From IMG/VR virus record IMGVR_UViG_3300032315_001604, positions 124,001 to 188,000 of that record: a stretch of DNA of 64,000 bases. One strand, 5' to 3'. The notes beneath the pieces were generated by a model that was not told the DNA's origin, did not search any database, and saw only the letters and a program-made list of their open reading frames with translations. Below, in pieces: positions 43,371-52,336 of this stretch (positions are counted from its first letter, which is position 1; every line of letters starts with the position of its first letter). A program made the position numbers and the translations under genes. The stretch is from a virus.

Positions 43371-46300
43371 ACTAAAATTAAATATTGTTCTATATCTAGA
43401 ACTTTTGTTAAGATCGGCGTGGATGGTTTGTTTTGATCTAGTGATATATAAACATATAGTTTTTTATCTACACTACTATAGTCAATCCAGTTATAAAGAT
43501 ATTTGTTTATTCCTGTACTACCACACATATCAAATCCCACAGTACTTTGAATTGCTATTGACGATGTTACATTACCATCTACATCAATTTCTATATGATT
43601 GTTATTTGGATCGTATGGAGCATTTGTGAAAGTATCATATAAAATACCAACACTATTTGGTATACCTTGATATCCCATACCAAAACCGCCACCACCTTCA
43701 TTTGTACTATTACTTTGTAATATAAAACCAAGACCATCGGCTCTAGTTCCTCCACCCATAGAAGATATAAAATAAACAGACCAATCAATTAATTGTCCTA
43801 AATTGTTTTTAATAAAAACTGGAACATTATAGTTTACATTACCTGTTTTTCCTTGTAATGCTCTAGTTAATTTTATACTACCATTTTCAACTTCGACATC
43901 ACCTAAGAATGTACTGTCATTTAAAAATTGTGTAAATTCAATAACATTAAATTCACTCGACCATCTTGCATAATGAATCCAATGTTGATTTGTTAAAGCA
44001 CCAGTTCCTGCACAGAAACCAATATATGTAGAATTTTGACCTACTATAGGTTGTGTTGGAATTATATATGGTGTTGGCGATCCTTTGAATAAACCATACT
44101 CGTTTCCATATATATCACTTCTCCATTGTGATAATTCACCTTTGTTAACCAAAAGACCTCTTTTTCTTAAATCATAAACAGAAGCCATTAATTCTCTACG
44201 ATATGTTAAAGGATAATTTTTTTCATCATTCCAAACAGCAGGATATGTATCAGTCCAAAATTCTATTTTATCATTTTGTCTAGATAATCCGTGATGATTT
44301 TTATTTAAAATTTCATATGTTGTCTGATATGGAGTAAATTTTTGATTTTCTCTTGTATTGATTAACATGCCTTTACGTTGTCCAGAATTAAATGATTCCA
44401 CTAACCATCTATTATCTATAGATTTTATTGACACTGGAGCAATCTGATCTTTTTTAGTTAATCCTCTGTTTCTTCCGCCATATTTTTGTGTACTGAAAAA
44501 TGTTTTTTCGGCACTTAATGTTTCAAACAAAGTAATTTGATTTTTGTCAACTTCTATTTCATACCCCTTTCCTCTGTAAAAAGATACTCCTAAATGAATC
44601 GGTGTCAAATATCCACCATATTGTTTTTCTGAAACCAAATTTTTTGGTACAAAAACTGTAGCCAATGTCGGATAATGCATGTTTAATAAGTTTACATAAG
44701 GTTCTGTTGGTGTTACAATAGCACCAGTATTAAACACGACAAACGTATTATCACATCGATTTATATTGTATAAATCTTGAGTATAAGTAAATGATTTTCT
44801 TGCGTAATAATTGTATCTAGACAATCTAAAATTCGAATAGCTTTCGAGAATCGTGTCACTCGGTTCATCAGAACCATATCCGTAAAAGTTAAATTCTCCG
44901 TTTTTTAATATTTCATTTAAATTATAATAATCTTTTTCAAAAACCAATTTATTCCATTGATGGTCTGATAAAGTAGAAGTCAATGTAACAGGCTGTTTCC
45001 ATTCCATTGATGCGTTCTTTCTTCTAAAATACTGTATAAAATCTCCACTATTGATAACCATAGTAGAAACATCGGGCTGTCTTATTGGAACATATTCATA
45101 TACAAAACGAACATTTCCTCCAAAATGGTTTGTTTCTTTTTTAAAATCATCATTTAAAACTGCAACCGATACTGCCCAATATGGTTTTGCGCCATAATCT
45201 TCACCTATATTGCTTAAACTAAATGTATTTGTATTATAGTTCCAACCATTTAATTTTGTATTGATTGCAAAACTAATTCCACTGGTAGTAAACCCTGAAT
45301 CTAAATCCTCTCCAATATAACTAATATTTTCACGGTGAACATAGATTAGATAATCTCCTGGACTTAAAACCATATCTGAAGGTTCGTTTAAACCAATCCA
45401 AGAACCACTACTATTTCTAATTGCTTTATTCCAGCTTGGTACAACTGATGTACATTGGTTTACAACAGCAGCTATTCTCTGAGAAAGAGAAAATTCATCA
45501 CCATTTCCTTCTGTTAAATATTTTTGTAAATTAAAATAATAACCAGTACCAGAAACAATTTGTTCAATTACATTATTACTGGATGATAACAATCCTATAT
45601 CTACACCATAAATTTGAATTCCAGAATTTTTTAATCTTGTTGCTTCGGGTATAACTAAATTTGCATCTATATTACTTTCGCCATCGCTTATCAACAATAT
45701 TTTTTTACCACAATTTTGTGGTAGATTTAAAAGCTTGGCTTGGTCGTTATCACTCGCAACAATTGTATTGAGATTATTACACAAATCTTGTAAATCAATT
45801 CCTGAACCACTATCAGTGGGTATTCTGTTTTTTAATAAAAATTCAGCTAATACTAAAGCATTTTTTATATTTGTTTTGTAATTTGGAGATGTTGTTGGTA
45901 TTGCAAAACTTCTTAAATTAAATTCTAAAGCTCCTGATTTTTTTGTCAAATATGATACTAAAGAAGCTTCGCGGTTAAAAACAACCAAACCTATTTGTAT
46001 ATTTGGATTTTTTCCATTTAATAGCGTTTTTGATATTTCAATTGCTAAAGTTTTACTCTGTTCAACAGTAAGTTTTTGAGAATTACTAATATCTAACGCT
46101 ATAATTAAATCATAACATCCTTGTGTCAGAGGATCTGGAGAGCATACGCCTCTTAATTCTTTATAAGAATATTTAACAACATAATACGGTGATATAATCC
46201 CATCAGCTACTGTAGATGTTGCATCTTTTCTTAGAGAAGAACGAATATATGTATATCTTCTTCCTGTTTTTAAAATCATGGATTGATCTGTTCCTGTTTT

Positions 46301-48565
46301 CCAATATCCTTCACCCCAACCAACTTTCGAATCTCCTTTTGTTAATTTATAAAAAGAAAACTGAGGACTATTTAAATAGTTTAACCCTCTTGTATCAGAC
46401 CAATTATCAAAATTAAATTCTTCTTGAAGACCATCAGGATCTGCAAAAAGTAAATCAGTCATGGTGCTATAGTCTGTTGGTATGTTTCCTTCATGTCCTA
46501 TCGGAGAATAATAAACAGATTTGCAGCTACATTTAGTCCAATGATTTAAATCTTTTAATTGTTTAGGATTTTGATAATCTTGATCGTCATAATAGTTATG
46601 AGATTCTTTACCATATGGGCAATTTGGTGCATGTTCAAAAAACTTAAATACATCATCAGCAGGTGTATCTTTATCATTCCAAACAAAAGAAACTGCTTCA
46701 GATCCTTCGATTAAAATAGATAATGATGGTTGTACTGGTCCATCAATATATTTTGCACATTTTATGGCAGGATCATCATAAATTTTGTAAGTGTTTGTGG
46801 ATATATCTAAATTTTGAATTGATGTTGAGGCAAGCCATGCTGCTTCAATTGGACTACTGGTTCTAGAATTTAGTTTATAAACAACATCAGCAGTATTAAA
46901 ATCTAAACCAGCCACGGCTCCTGGCATAACTTCAGCTACATTCAAATTAGCCAAACTGACGGGTATGCTAGTATCTTGTAAAACCGTAAGAGGAATATTA
47001 TCAGAATTTTCAAAAGCTTTAAGTGGCCAATATATTTGATTTAAACCTAAAGTAATTGGAATGTTTGTTCTTTGAAATTTATATAAATATGCAACTTCCG
47101 TATTTCCTAAATCTTCATCGTTGTATACCAAGTCGATTTGATTTTCTGGATTATTTCTGCGAATTAAAACATCTCCATCAATAGTAAATTCTCCAGCTTG
47201 AGCACCCCCTTTTATTAATGTAGATTGATTTATATAAAAAAGAGAAGAACTACTATTTGGAAGAGTTTCGGTAAAATATCTTTTTAAGATATCTTTCTTT
47301 TTTGTATCGTCTAATAAATCATATATCCCTGAACTTTCATCTGTAATCGCATGACCTAACCAATTTGCACCTTTAGTAGTTAAATTAAAACCAACATATG
47401 GGAATATAAATTCTTTAACATCTAAAGGTCCGATTTTAACACTGGCTGTAACAGGAGAAGAAATAGATCTATATCCTCTTAACCATGCACCTTCAACAAT
47501 TCCGTTTTTATCAGTAAAAACTAAATCAGATTCTTCATAAGATCCTCTGCCAGTAGCACTAGATGCCACAAAATTAGAATTATTAATTAAGATAGGTTTT
47601 AAATAATTTTCACTAACTGAAGCATCTATCGCTTTACTACCACTTGGCCAGACAAACCAATTATTTCCTTCTGTAAAGTTTAAATTTAAAATCTGGTCTG
47701 GTAAATTTAAATCTCTGAGCCTAATAGCGGTTAAACCATATAAGGTTTCGCCCATATATTTTTCGGTAGCAGCGATTTGATAATTGATTAAATCTGTAGC
47801 TTTTACTTGTGCAGGACCATCAGAAGCAACTTCATTAGAAGAAATAAAATCCAAATATGCTTGATATACTTGACTTAAAGGATTTTCAGCAACTCTTGGT
47901 AAAAACCTAGTGTTTAGTATACCTATAATTTCATCTTCTGTTAAATCTTCATATGGATAAGAGTTTAAAATATCATTGATGTTTACATAATCTGTAACAG
48001 GAACCGTTGGATCTGAATCCAAGTAATTGTTCGTATCATATAACTCTTCTACTTCTATAAAAAAATTGTCTTTAACAGCAGATAAATTTGGAAAAAATGC
48101 TTGAAGAGGAGAAGCAGGAACTTGTGTTATAAAGTTTTCAGTTTTTGTAAAGGATCTTAAAACATATTCATAAAGTAAGGTTTCTAAACCATCATGTGAT
48201 CCATTTAAATTATGTTTTAATTTTGATTTTTTAACAGATGTTCTTTTTGCATTTAATACCTTTGCAATTTCCTTTAATTTTCTTGAAAAATAAGGTATAG
48301 CAAAAATTAATTCTTCAGGATTATTATAATCAATATCTTTTAAAAACCTATCTTTTTCTTCTTGATTAAACAAATAACTTAAATCTTTTATAAGCTGTAG
48401 ATATTCTTGTTTTATTTGCTCTTGGGGTTTGATAAAGTTTTTAGTTTTACTCAAATACCAATTTTTTAAATAATCCATGTATGCTTTTTGTGGATCTTCG
48501 GTTATTCCTATTTTTTGAATAGCTAACCAGTTTTTATAAGAATATGGATTTTGCGTGTCGGTCAT
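43367..48565 (-). CDS. Giant adhesin with VWA and L-type lectin domains
   Basis: A 1732-residue protein on the minus strand. Residues 1-800 are an N-terminal helical head then beta domains, with a Cys-rich patch near 650-690 (NCPYGKESH, KCSCK). A von Willebrand A domain (about 810-1030) has the MIDAS motif DISNS, a QIGLVVF strand and ISDGES. Beta domains follow. The C terminus (about 1560-1725) is an L-type lectin fold: ADGLGFILQ, GGGFGMGYQGIPNSVGILYDT, then DPNNNHIEIDVDG. The lectin Asp/Asn residues would bind calcium and sugar. It probably recognises a surface glycan. It follows a 53-residue gene in the same operon. Confidence 0.8.
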   Translation of the reverse strand: MTDTQNPYSYKNWLAIQKIGITEDPQKAYMDYLKNWYLSKTKNFIKPQEQIKQEYLQLIKDLSYLFNQEEKDRFLKDIDYNNPEELIFAIPYFSRKLKEIAKVLNAKRTSVKKSKLKHNLNGSHDGLETLLYEYVLRSFTKTENFITQVPASPLQAFFPNLSAVKDNFFIEVEELYDTNNYLDSDPTVPVTDYVNINDILNSYPYEDLTEDEIIGILNTRFLPRVAENPLSQVYQAYLDFISSNEVASDGPAQVKATDLINYQIAATEKYMGETLYGLTAIRLRDLNLPDQILNLNFTEGNNWFVWPSGSKAIDASVSENYLKPILINNSNFVASSATGRGSYEESDLVFTDKNGIVEGAWLRGYRSISSPVTASVKIGPLDVKEFIFPYVGFNLTTKGANWLGHAITDESSGIYDLLDDTKKKDILKRYFTETLPNSSSSLFYINQSTLIKGGAQAGEFTIDGDVLIRRNNPENQIDLVYNDEDLGNTEVAYLYKFQRTNIPITLGLNQIYWPLKAFENSDNIPLTVLQDTSIPVSLANLNVAEVMPGAVAGLDFNTADVVYKLNSRTSSPIEAAWLASTSIQNLDISTNTYKIYDDPAIKCAKYIDGPVQPSLSILIEGSEAVSFVWNDKDTPADDVFKFFEHAPNCPYGKESHNYYDDQDYQNPKQLKDLNHWTKCSCKSVYYSPIGHEGNIPTDYSTMTDLLFADPDGLQEEFNFDNWSDTRGLNYLNSPQFSFYKLTKGDSKVGWGEGYWKTGTDQSMILKTGRRYTYIRSSLRKDATSTVADGIISPYYVVKYSYKELRGVCSPDPLTQGCYDLIIALDISNSQKLTVEQSKTLAIEISKTLLNGKNPNIQIGLVVFNREASLVSYLTKKSGALEFNLRSFAIPTTSPNYKTNIKNALVLAEFLLKNRIPTDSGSGIDLQDLCNNLNTIVASDNDQAKLLNLPQNCGKKILLISDGESNIDANLVIPEATRLKNSGIQIYGVDIGLLSSSNNVIEQIVSGTGYYFNLQKYLTEGNGDEFSLSQRIAAVVNQCTSVVPSWNKAIRNSSGSWIGLNEPSDMVLSPGDYLIYVHRENISYIGEDLDSGFTTSGISFAINTKLNGWNYNTNTFSLSNIGEDYGAKPYWAVSVAVLNDDFKKETNHFGGNVRFVYEYVPIRQPDVSTMVINSGDFIQYFRRKNASMEWKQPVTLTSTLSDHQWNKLVFEKDYYNLNEILKNGEFNFYGYGSDEPSDTILESYSNFRLSRYNYYARKSFTYTQDLYNINRCDNTFVVFNTGAIVTPTEPYVNLLNMHYPTLATVFVPKNLVSEKQYGGYLTPIHLGVSFYRGKGYEIEVDKNQITLFETLSAEKTFFSTQKYGGRNRGLTKKDQIAPVSIKSIDNRWLVESFNSGQRKGMLINTRENQKFTPYQTTYEILNKNHHGLSRQNDKIEFWTDTYPAVWNDEKNYPLTYRRELMASVYDLRKRGLLVNKGELSQWRSDIYGNEYGLFKGSPTPYIIPTQPIVGQNSTYIGFCAGTGALTNQHWIHYARWSSEFNVIEFTQFLNDSTFLGDVEVENGSIKLTRALQGKTGNVNYNVPVFIKNNLGQLIDWSVYFISSMGGGTRADGLGFILQSNSTNEGGGGFGMGYQGIPNSVGILYDTFTNAPYDPNNNHIEIDVDGNVTSSIAIQSTVGFDMCGSTGINKYLYNWIDYSSVDKKLYVYISLDQNKPSTPILTKVLDIEQYLILV

Positions 48566-48569
48566 TTTA

Positions 48570-48731
48570 TTAATTTTCAGAGATAGCTTCTAAGTCTTGT
48601 TTAAGTTGATCTTCGGAACTTACAGCATCATCGGTAGCACAAGTAATCTCACTAGAAAAAACGGGGAAAGCACCCTCAAAGGTTTTTCCATTTACTGTAA
48701 AACTTGTAAAATTTTTTACTTTTATTGCCAT
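48570..48731 (-). CDS. Small 53-residue protein upstream of the giant adhesin
   Basis: A short ORF reading MAIKVKNFTSFTVNGKTF, then an acidic C terminus (SSEDQLKQDLEAISEN). It has its own ACTAAATA late box 7 nt upstream of the ATG and ends 4 nt before the adhesin start, so the two form an operon. The N-terminal half looks like one small beta unit. It could be a connector, capping or assembly factor for the adhesin. There is no known family. Confidence 0.7.
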   Translation of the reverse strand: MAIKVKNFTSFTVNGKTFEGAFPVFSSEITCATDDAVSSEDQLKQDLEAISEN

Positions 48732-48738
48732 AAACTAT

Positions 48739-48746
48739 TATTTAGT
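48739..48746 (-). promoter_or_regulatory. T4-type late promoter box (ACTAAATA)
   Basis: Reads ACTAAATA on the minus strand, 7 nt before the ATG at 48731. It would drive the 53-residue gene and the giant adhesin. Confidence 0.65.
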
Positions 48747-48758
48747 ATAATTATTAAT

Positions 48759-49181
48759 ATGAATAATAAAGATATATCTAATCTTTCTAATATTTACCAA
48801 AATATCTTAAAAGAGGCACAAATGGGTTCAGGTTTATCCCAACCTATACAATTGGGTTCGGGAATTAATAAAGGAGGTTCAAATTCTGATGTTGTAGTTA
48901 AAGTTAAAAAAAGTAAGAAAAAAATCAAAAATAAAAGAATATTTGAAGGGTTTATAGGTGGTTTCTTAAAAGGAATTGATATGGCAAAAAAAGGCCAAAT
49001 ACCAACATTTTCAAAAAACAAAGACAAGAAAAAAAGCAATTATCAAAAAACACCAAAAAATAAAAACAATTACAAAAAACCTTCAAAAAAGAAAGGAAAT
49101 TATAATAACCCAAACCCTAGTGCTAACCCAAACCCTAATGCTAACCCAAACACTAGCGGCAATTTAAATAATACACCTTAA
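48759..49181 (+). CDS. Highly basic protein with capsid-targeting-like N terminus
   Basis: A 140-residue protein starting at the ATG at 48759; longer in-frame extensions to 48597 run antisense through the 53-residue gene and are rejected. It begins MNNKDISNLSNIYQNILKEAQ, a helical segment ending in hydrophobic-x-Glu. Lys-rich stretches (KKSKKKIKNKR, KNKDKKKSN) follow, then an Asn-Pro repeat tail. Such composition suits a DNA-binding internal head protein comparable to T4 internal proteins. TATAAT lies 7 nt upstream of the ATG, but its -35 element is poor. Confidence 0.65.
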   Translation: MNNKDISNLSNIYQNILKEAQMGSGLSQPIQLGSGINKGGSNSDVVVKVKKSKKKIKNKRIFEGFIGGFLKGIDMAKKGQIPTFSKNKDKKKSNYQKTPKNKNNYKKPSKKKGNYNNPNPSANPNPNANPNTSGNLNNTP

Positions 49182-49205
49182 TGTCTTTGTTTTTTTTAAA
49201 AAGTT

Positions 49206-49213
49206 AATAAATA
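49206..49213 (+). promoter_or_regulatory. T4-type late promoter box (AATAAATA)
   Basis: AATAAATA ends 7 nt before the ATG at 49221. Confidence 0.6.
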
Positions 49214-49220
49214 TAATTTC

Positions 49221-50012
49221 ATGGCAACTTTAGAATTTGATAAAATAGAAGAGACATGTGGAAATGTTTATCTAATTGATGAAAATTTGTGTTTATCGAA
49301 TTCTTATCAAATCATCAATAAAAATTTTGCTACTCTCTCTGCTTCTTTAGTAAAATTAGATTCTTATGGTAATAGTTTTAATATTTTGTATGCAAACTTT
49401 GCATCAAATAGTGCAAAATGGATTACTTCGATTAATAATTGGGAAACGCTTTCTGCTAAATGGATTAGTGCAGAAACAACCGTCAGACAATTAAGTTCTA
49501 ACTGGCAAACCACTATCAATTTGATTTATAACAAAATTATAAATTTGCAAACATATTATGCAGATGAAAATTTTTATAAAACAACAATTTTAAATTGGTT
49601 GACTACTAATTTTATCAATTACTTTCCAGAAAATCAAATTATTAACGTTAACGTTTACTTAAGTAATCCAGAATCTTTTACTTGGCTTTTTTTTAGAGAA
49701 TATTACGAAAATTGTCTACCACCTAATACAGGAAGATCTGGTAATTGTGCAGTAAGCTTACCCGCACATCCATGCAACGAAGTTGTTGTTTCTGGTGCTG
49801 TACAAGAAGGCGGTAGATGTACAAACGCAACCAAATATTGTACACAAAGTTCTGCAACTACTGTTGGAGGATTAAACAATATTCAATGTCCTGTTTTTGG
49901 AGCAAAAAGCATTTCTTTTAATATACCATATTCTACAACAGATTTAAGCTTAACAAGAGTTATAAGCATAAAATATATTAAAGGAAAAACAAATATTCAA
50001 CTTTATACGTAA
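49221..50012 (+). CDS. Small virion-type protein, member of a three-gene family
   Basis: A 263-residue protein. The N-terminal half is helical with repeated Asn/Ser/Trp segments (NFASNSAKWITSINNWETLS, NWQTTINLIYNKI). The C-terminal half is beta-type with six or more Cys in CxxxxxC spacing (APCNEV-like, RCTNATKYC). It has the same two-part layout as 50014-50802 and 50857-51477: an early segment with isolated Ser/Asn repeats, an NYF or YWQ motif, then a C-terminal strand ending in an IKVLKF- or ISIKYI-like sequence. Probably trimeric fibre-tip or neck-fibre proteins. The function is unknown. Confidence 0.6.
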   Translation: MATLEFDKIEETCGNVYLIDENLCLSNSYQIINKNFATLSASLVKLDSYGNSFNILYANFASNSAKWITSINNWETLSAKWISAETTVRQLSSNWQTTINLIYNKIINLQTYYADENFYKTTILNWLTTNFINYFPENQIINVNVYLSNPESFTWLFFREYYENCLPPNTGRSGNCAVSLPAHPCNEVVVSGAVQEGGRCTNATKYCTQSSATTVGGLNNIQCPVFGAKSISFNIPYSTTDLSLTRVISIKYIKGKTNIQLYT

Positions 50013-50013
50013 A

Positions 50014-50802
50014 ATGTCATATACAATTATACCAACAGTTTCGACGCAATTTATAGGAAATAGTTTATCATCAATAAACATTTCCTATAAAAGTTTAGAA
50101 TTTTGGACAAATAATATCAATTTTAGCACAACGAACTATTTTGAACCTTTAGTTAATTTTTATTTATATTATGGAGATTTTTGGAAACAAACAATTAATT
50201 ATGCAATTTCAATTGATGCTCCTGCTAGATTAAGCTCATTTAAAACAAACGTTCAATCTAACAGTTCACAATGGCTAAAATCTATAACATATTTTTATCC
50301 TGAAGTTTTTCGTTATGACGCATTAACAATTAACAATTATATTACAAGTGCTATAAACTGGTTTACAAATAAATTTCCTATTTTTAATCCAAATATACAA
50401 GTTTTCCCATTACCACAAAATTCTCCAAATTTTGTTGAAGGTACTAAAGCAACCTTACACTTTCTTAGTTATGATATAAATGTAAAAGTAGACCAAAACG
50501 TAACTCATACAAACTCAACGGTATGTAGTACTCAAGACAGAAGTGGTACAGCCTATTGTAATATTGTATGGAACAATAATGTTTCTTGTTATGGATCAGG
50601 AAACATATGTCCAAGATACAACGGAACATATGCAAAAACTTTTACGGTTATATGTAATTATGAAAACAATCTAAAGAGTGTTACAAGAAATGGCATAGTG
50701 AATATAGATAGAGAATTTATAGATCGTAGCGAAAGGCCAGATTTAGGAACAATCGTTCTACAAGTTAAAAATTGTGAATGGCAGTTTGTAAAACTACTTT
50801 GA
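50014..50802 (+). CDS. Small virion-type protein, second family member
   Basis: A 262-residue protein beginning 1 nt after the previous stop, so translationally coupled. It has a helical N-terminal half (FWTNNINFSTTNYFEPLVNF, SSQWLKSITYFYPEV) and a Cys-rich C-terminal half (VCSTQDRSGTAYC, CYGSGNICPRY) ending in a VKNCEWQFVKLL strand. The paired Cys may stabilise an exposed domain in the virion. The layout is shared with the neighbours on both sides. There is no known family. Confidence 0.6.
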   Translation: MSYTIIPTVSTQFIGNSLSSINISYKSLEFWTNNINFSTTNYFEPLVNFYLYYGDFWKQTINYAISIDAPARLSSFKTNVQSNSSQWLKSITYFYPEVFRYDALTINNYITSAINWFTNKFPIFNPNIQVFPLPQNSPNFVEGTKATLHFLSYDINVKVDQNVTHTNSTVCSTQDRSGTAYCNIVWNNNVSCYGSGNICPRYNGTYAKTFTVICNYENNLKSVTRNGIVNIDREFIDRSERPDLGTIVLQVKNCEWQFVKLL

Positions 50803-50840
50803 TATCTTATTAGAGAATCATATGGCTTTTTTAAAAAAAG

Positions 50841-50848
50841 AGTAAATA
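50841..50848 (+). promoter_or_regulatory. T4-type late promoter box (AGTAAATA)
   Basis: AGTAAATA ends 8 nt before the ATG at 50857. Confidence 0.55.
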
Positions 50849-50856
50849 TAAAATAA

Positions 50857-51477
50857 ATGAGCAATCAATTAGTATATAACATTTCATTAGATGAATGTGT
50901 CGGAGACTCTGTAAGTAAACACAATTACAATGTGTTATCTTTAGATACAAATATTTGTAATTTGTCTTCTACGTTTTTTAACATACAAAACAATTATTTG
51001 AGTATTTTTAGTGATCTTTGTGCAAATATAGAAAATTTTAACGATTTTGCTTCTACTTTTTATGAACCTTCTGATATAACAGAAGCTTCTACAGCAACAT
51101 CATATTTAAGTAGCTATTGGCAAAGAAATGAAATCACAATTACATATCCTGTAAACATATATACTTTAGATGGCGCAACCAAATATTATGTAGATGACAA
51201 TGTATCAGATGCTACATTAATACAGTATGGTTTAATCATTTTAAATAAAAATTATCCTTCAACAGGATTTATTCCAAGAACAATCGCAAACGTTGTATTT
51301 TTAATGTATAGTAATACTGGTGCTGTAACTCAAACAGAAACTAGTAGTTTTGGAGTTACAAACAAAATTTTTAATGTTACACAAAGAAAAAATGATGTTC
51401 ATATTGCTAAGATAAAAGTATTGAAATTTATCAACAGTTCAAGTAGAGTTTGGACATTTAATCAAAATGTGGTATAA
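50857..51477 (+). CDS. Small virion-type protein, third family member
   Basis: A 206-residue protein related in layout to the two preceding genes: a start-proximal SLDECVGDSVSKHNYNVLSL segment, a helical middle (FFNIQNNYLSIFSDLCANIE), a YWQRNEITITYPVNIY strand, and a C terminus AKIKVLKFINSSS. It lacks the dense Cys pairs of the other two. Late box 8 nt upstream. Its 3' end carries the sigma70-like promoter for the next gene. Function is unknown. Confidence 0.55.
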   Translation: MSNQLVYNISLDECVGDSVSKHNYNVLSLDTNICNLSSTFFNIQNNYLSIFSDLCANIENFNDFASTFYEPSDITEASTATSYLSSYWQRNEITITYPVNIYTLDGATKYYVDDNVSDATLIQYGLIILNKNYPSTGFIPRTIANVVFLMYSNTGAVTQTETSSFGVTNKIFNVTQRKNDVHIAKIKVLKFINSSSRVWTFNQNVV

Positions 51478-51478
51478 T
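51451..51478 (+). promoter_or_regulatory. Sigma70-like promoter
   Basis: TGGACA (51451-51456), a 16-nt spacer, TATAAT (51473-51478); the ATG follows 7 nt later at 51486. It lies inside the end of the preceding coding region. Confidence 0.6.
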
Positions 51479-51485
51479 TTTTTTT

Positions 51486-51896
51486 ATGTACGCAGTTTTT
51501 GATGAAAATAAAAACTTTATAAGTTATAGTGATACTGTATTTCAAACACAAGGTAGTCTTTCTTTTAAAGAAATATCTTTAGACAAATCTGATTTATTAA
51601 AATGGAGGTGGGAAGGGGACTGTGATACAGGACAAATGGTATTGATATCTGAAAACGCATATCCCGAAACTTATAATCAAAATACATTTGAATCGAAATT
51701 TCCATTTTCTGTCTTTTTATCTATAATATTAAAACAACTATTTTTAATTTCAGAAAAACTAGATTCTACAGATATAGTTTTTAAACAAATGATTAAAGAA
51801 TATCTTCATTCGTTTGAAAACGAATCATCATATATAGATTTATTACAAGAAGCGAATAAAATAAAACGTGAAAACAAAAACCGACCCAATTCTTAA
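51486..51896 (+). CDS. Hypothetical protein, first gene of non-structural block
   Basis: A 136-residue protein. The N-terminal 60 residues are beta-type (MYAVFDENKNFISYSD, KWRWEGDCDTGQMVL), in the style of small phage proteins that carry a short tail-assembly-like domain. The C-terminal half is helical (IILKQLFLISEKL). It has a good sigma70-like promoter and no late box, suggesting early or middle expression. It overlaps the next gene by 29 nt. No family was identified. Confidence 0.55.
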   Translation: MYAVFDENKNFISYSDTVFQTQGSLSFKEISLDKSDLLKWRWEGDCDTGQMVLISENAYPETYNQNTFESKFPFSVFLSIILKQLFLISEKLDSTDIVFKQMIKEYLHSFENESSYIDLLQEANKIKRENKNRPNS

Positions 51897-52305
51897 ATTA
51901 CGATATTGTTATGGTTTAGGCGATATTTTAAGATGTTTTTTACATTCTAAATATATTGGACCTATTGTATTTTTCTTAACAAAGAAAGACAAAACATGCA
52001 AAACTTGCTCAAATAGAGCAATCGCATTAAATATGCTATTTCCTATTCCTGTTTGGAAAATGTTTTTTACGTCTGAAGAAAAAATGAAAGAATCTTTAAT
52101 TAAAGATTTAAGGGATTATGGATATTCAGTAACTGATGATGCATTTAATCCAAAAAATATAGATAACGGAAGCGTTATAGAATCTAAAGATTCTCCTCAT
52201 ATTAAAGTAGACTGCATAGGTTACGATGGATATCATTTAATAGAAAAAAATGAAATATGTGAAACGGATTTTAAAACTATAAAATTAGTTTTTAAAAAAA
52301 TCTAG
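51868..52305 (+). CDS. Small putative zinc-binding phage protein
   Basis: A 145-residue protein with a GTG start inside the end of the previous gene. Its YCYGLGDILRCFLHS segment is followed by CKTCSNRAIALNMLFPIPVW. The motif CxxCxxRxxxLNxxFP recurs in many small phage proteins and probably binds zinc with Cys supplied from the first segment. The C-terminal half is a beta-strand pair ending in FKTIKLVFKKI. Function is not known. It is part of the block with sigma70-like promoters. Confidence 0.55.
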   Translation: MKTKTDPILKLRYCYGLGDILRCFLHSKYIGPIVFFLTKKDKTCKTCSNRAIALNMLFPIPVWKMFFTSEEKMKESLIKDLRDYGYSVTDDAFNPKNIDNGSVIESKDSPHIKVDCIGYDGYHLIEKNEICETDFKTIKLVFKKI

Positions 52306-52330
52306 ACGTATTATTTTTTTGTGATATTAT
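52303..52330 (+). promoter_or_regulatory. Weak sigma70-like promoter
   Basis: TAGACG (52303-52308), a 16-nt spacer, TATTAT (52325-52330); the ATG follows 6 nt later at 52337. The -35 match is only partial. Confidence 0.4.
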
Positions 52331-52336
52331 CATTGC

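Noticed and set aside
48597-48758. N-terminal extension of the basic protein at 48759
   Set aside because: It runs antisense through the 53-residue gene. The start at 48759 gives the targeting-like N terminus shared with other proteins.
50803-50840. T-run next to A-run before 50857 as a terminator
   Set aside because: There is no GC stem; pairing would be only A-T, so termination is unlikely.
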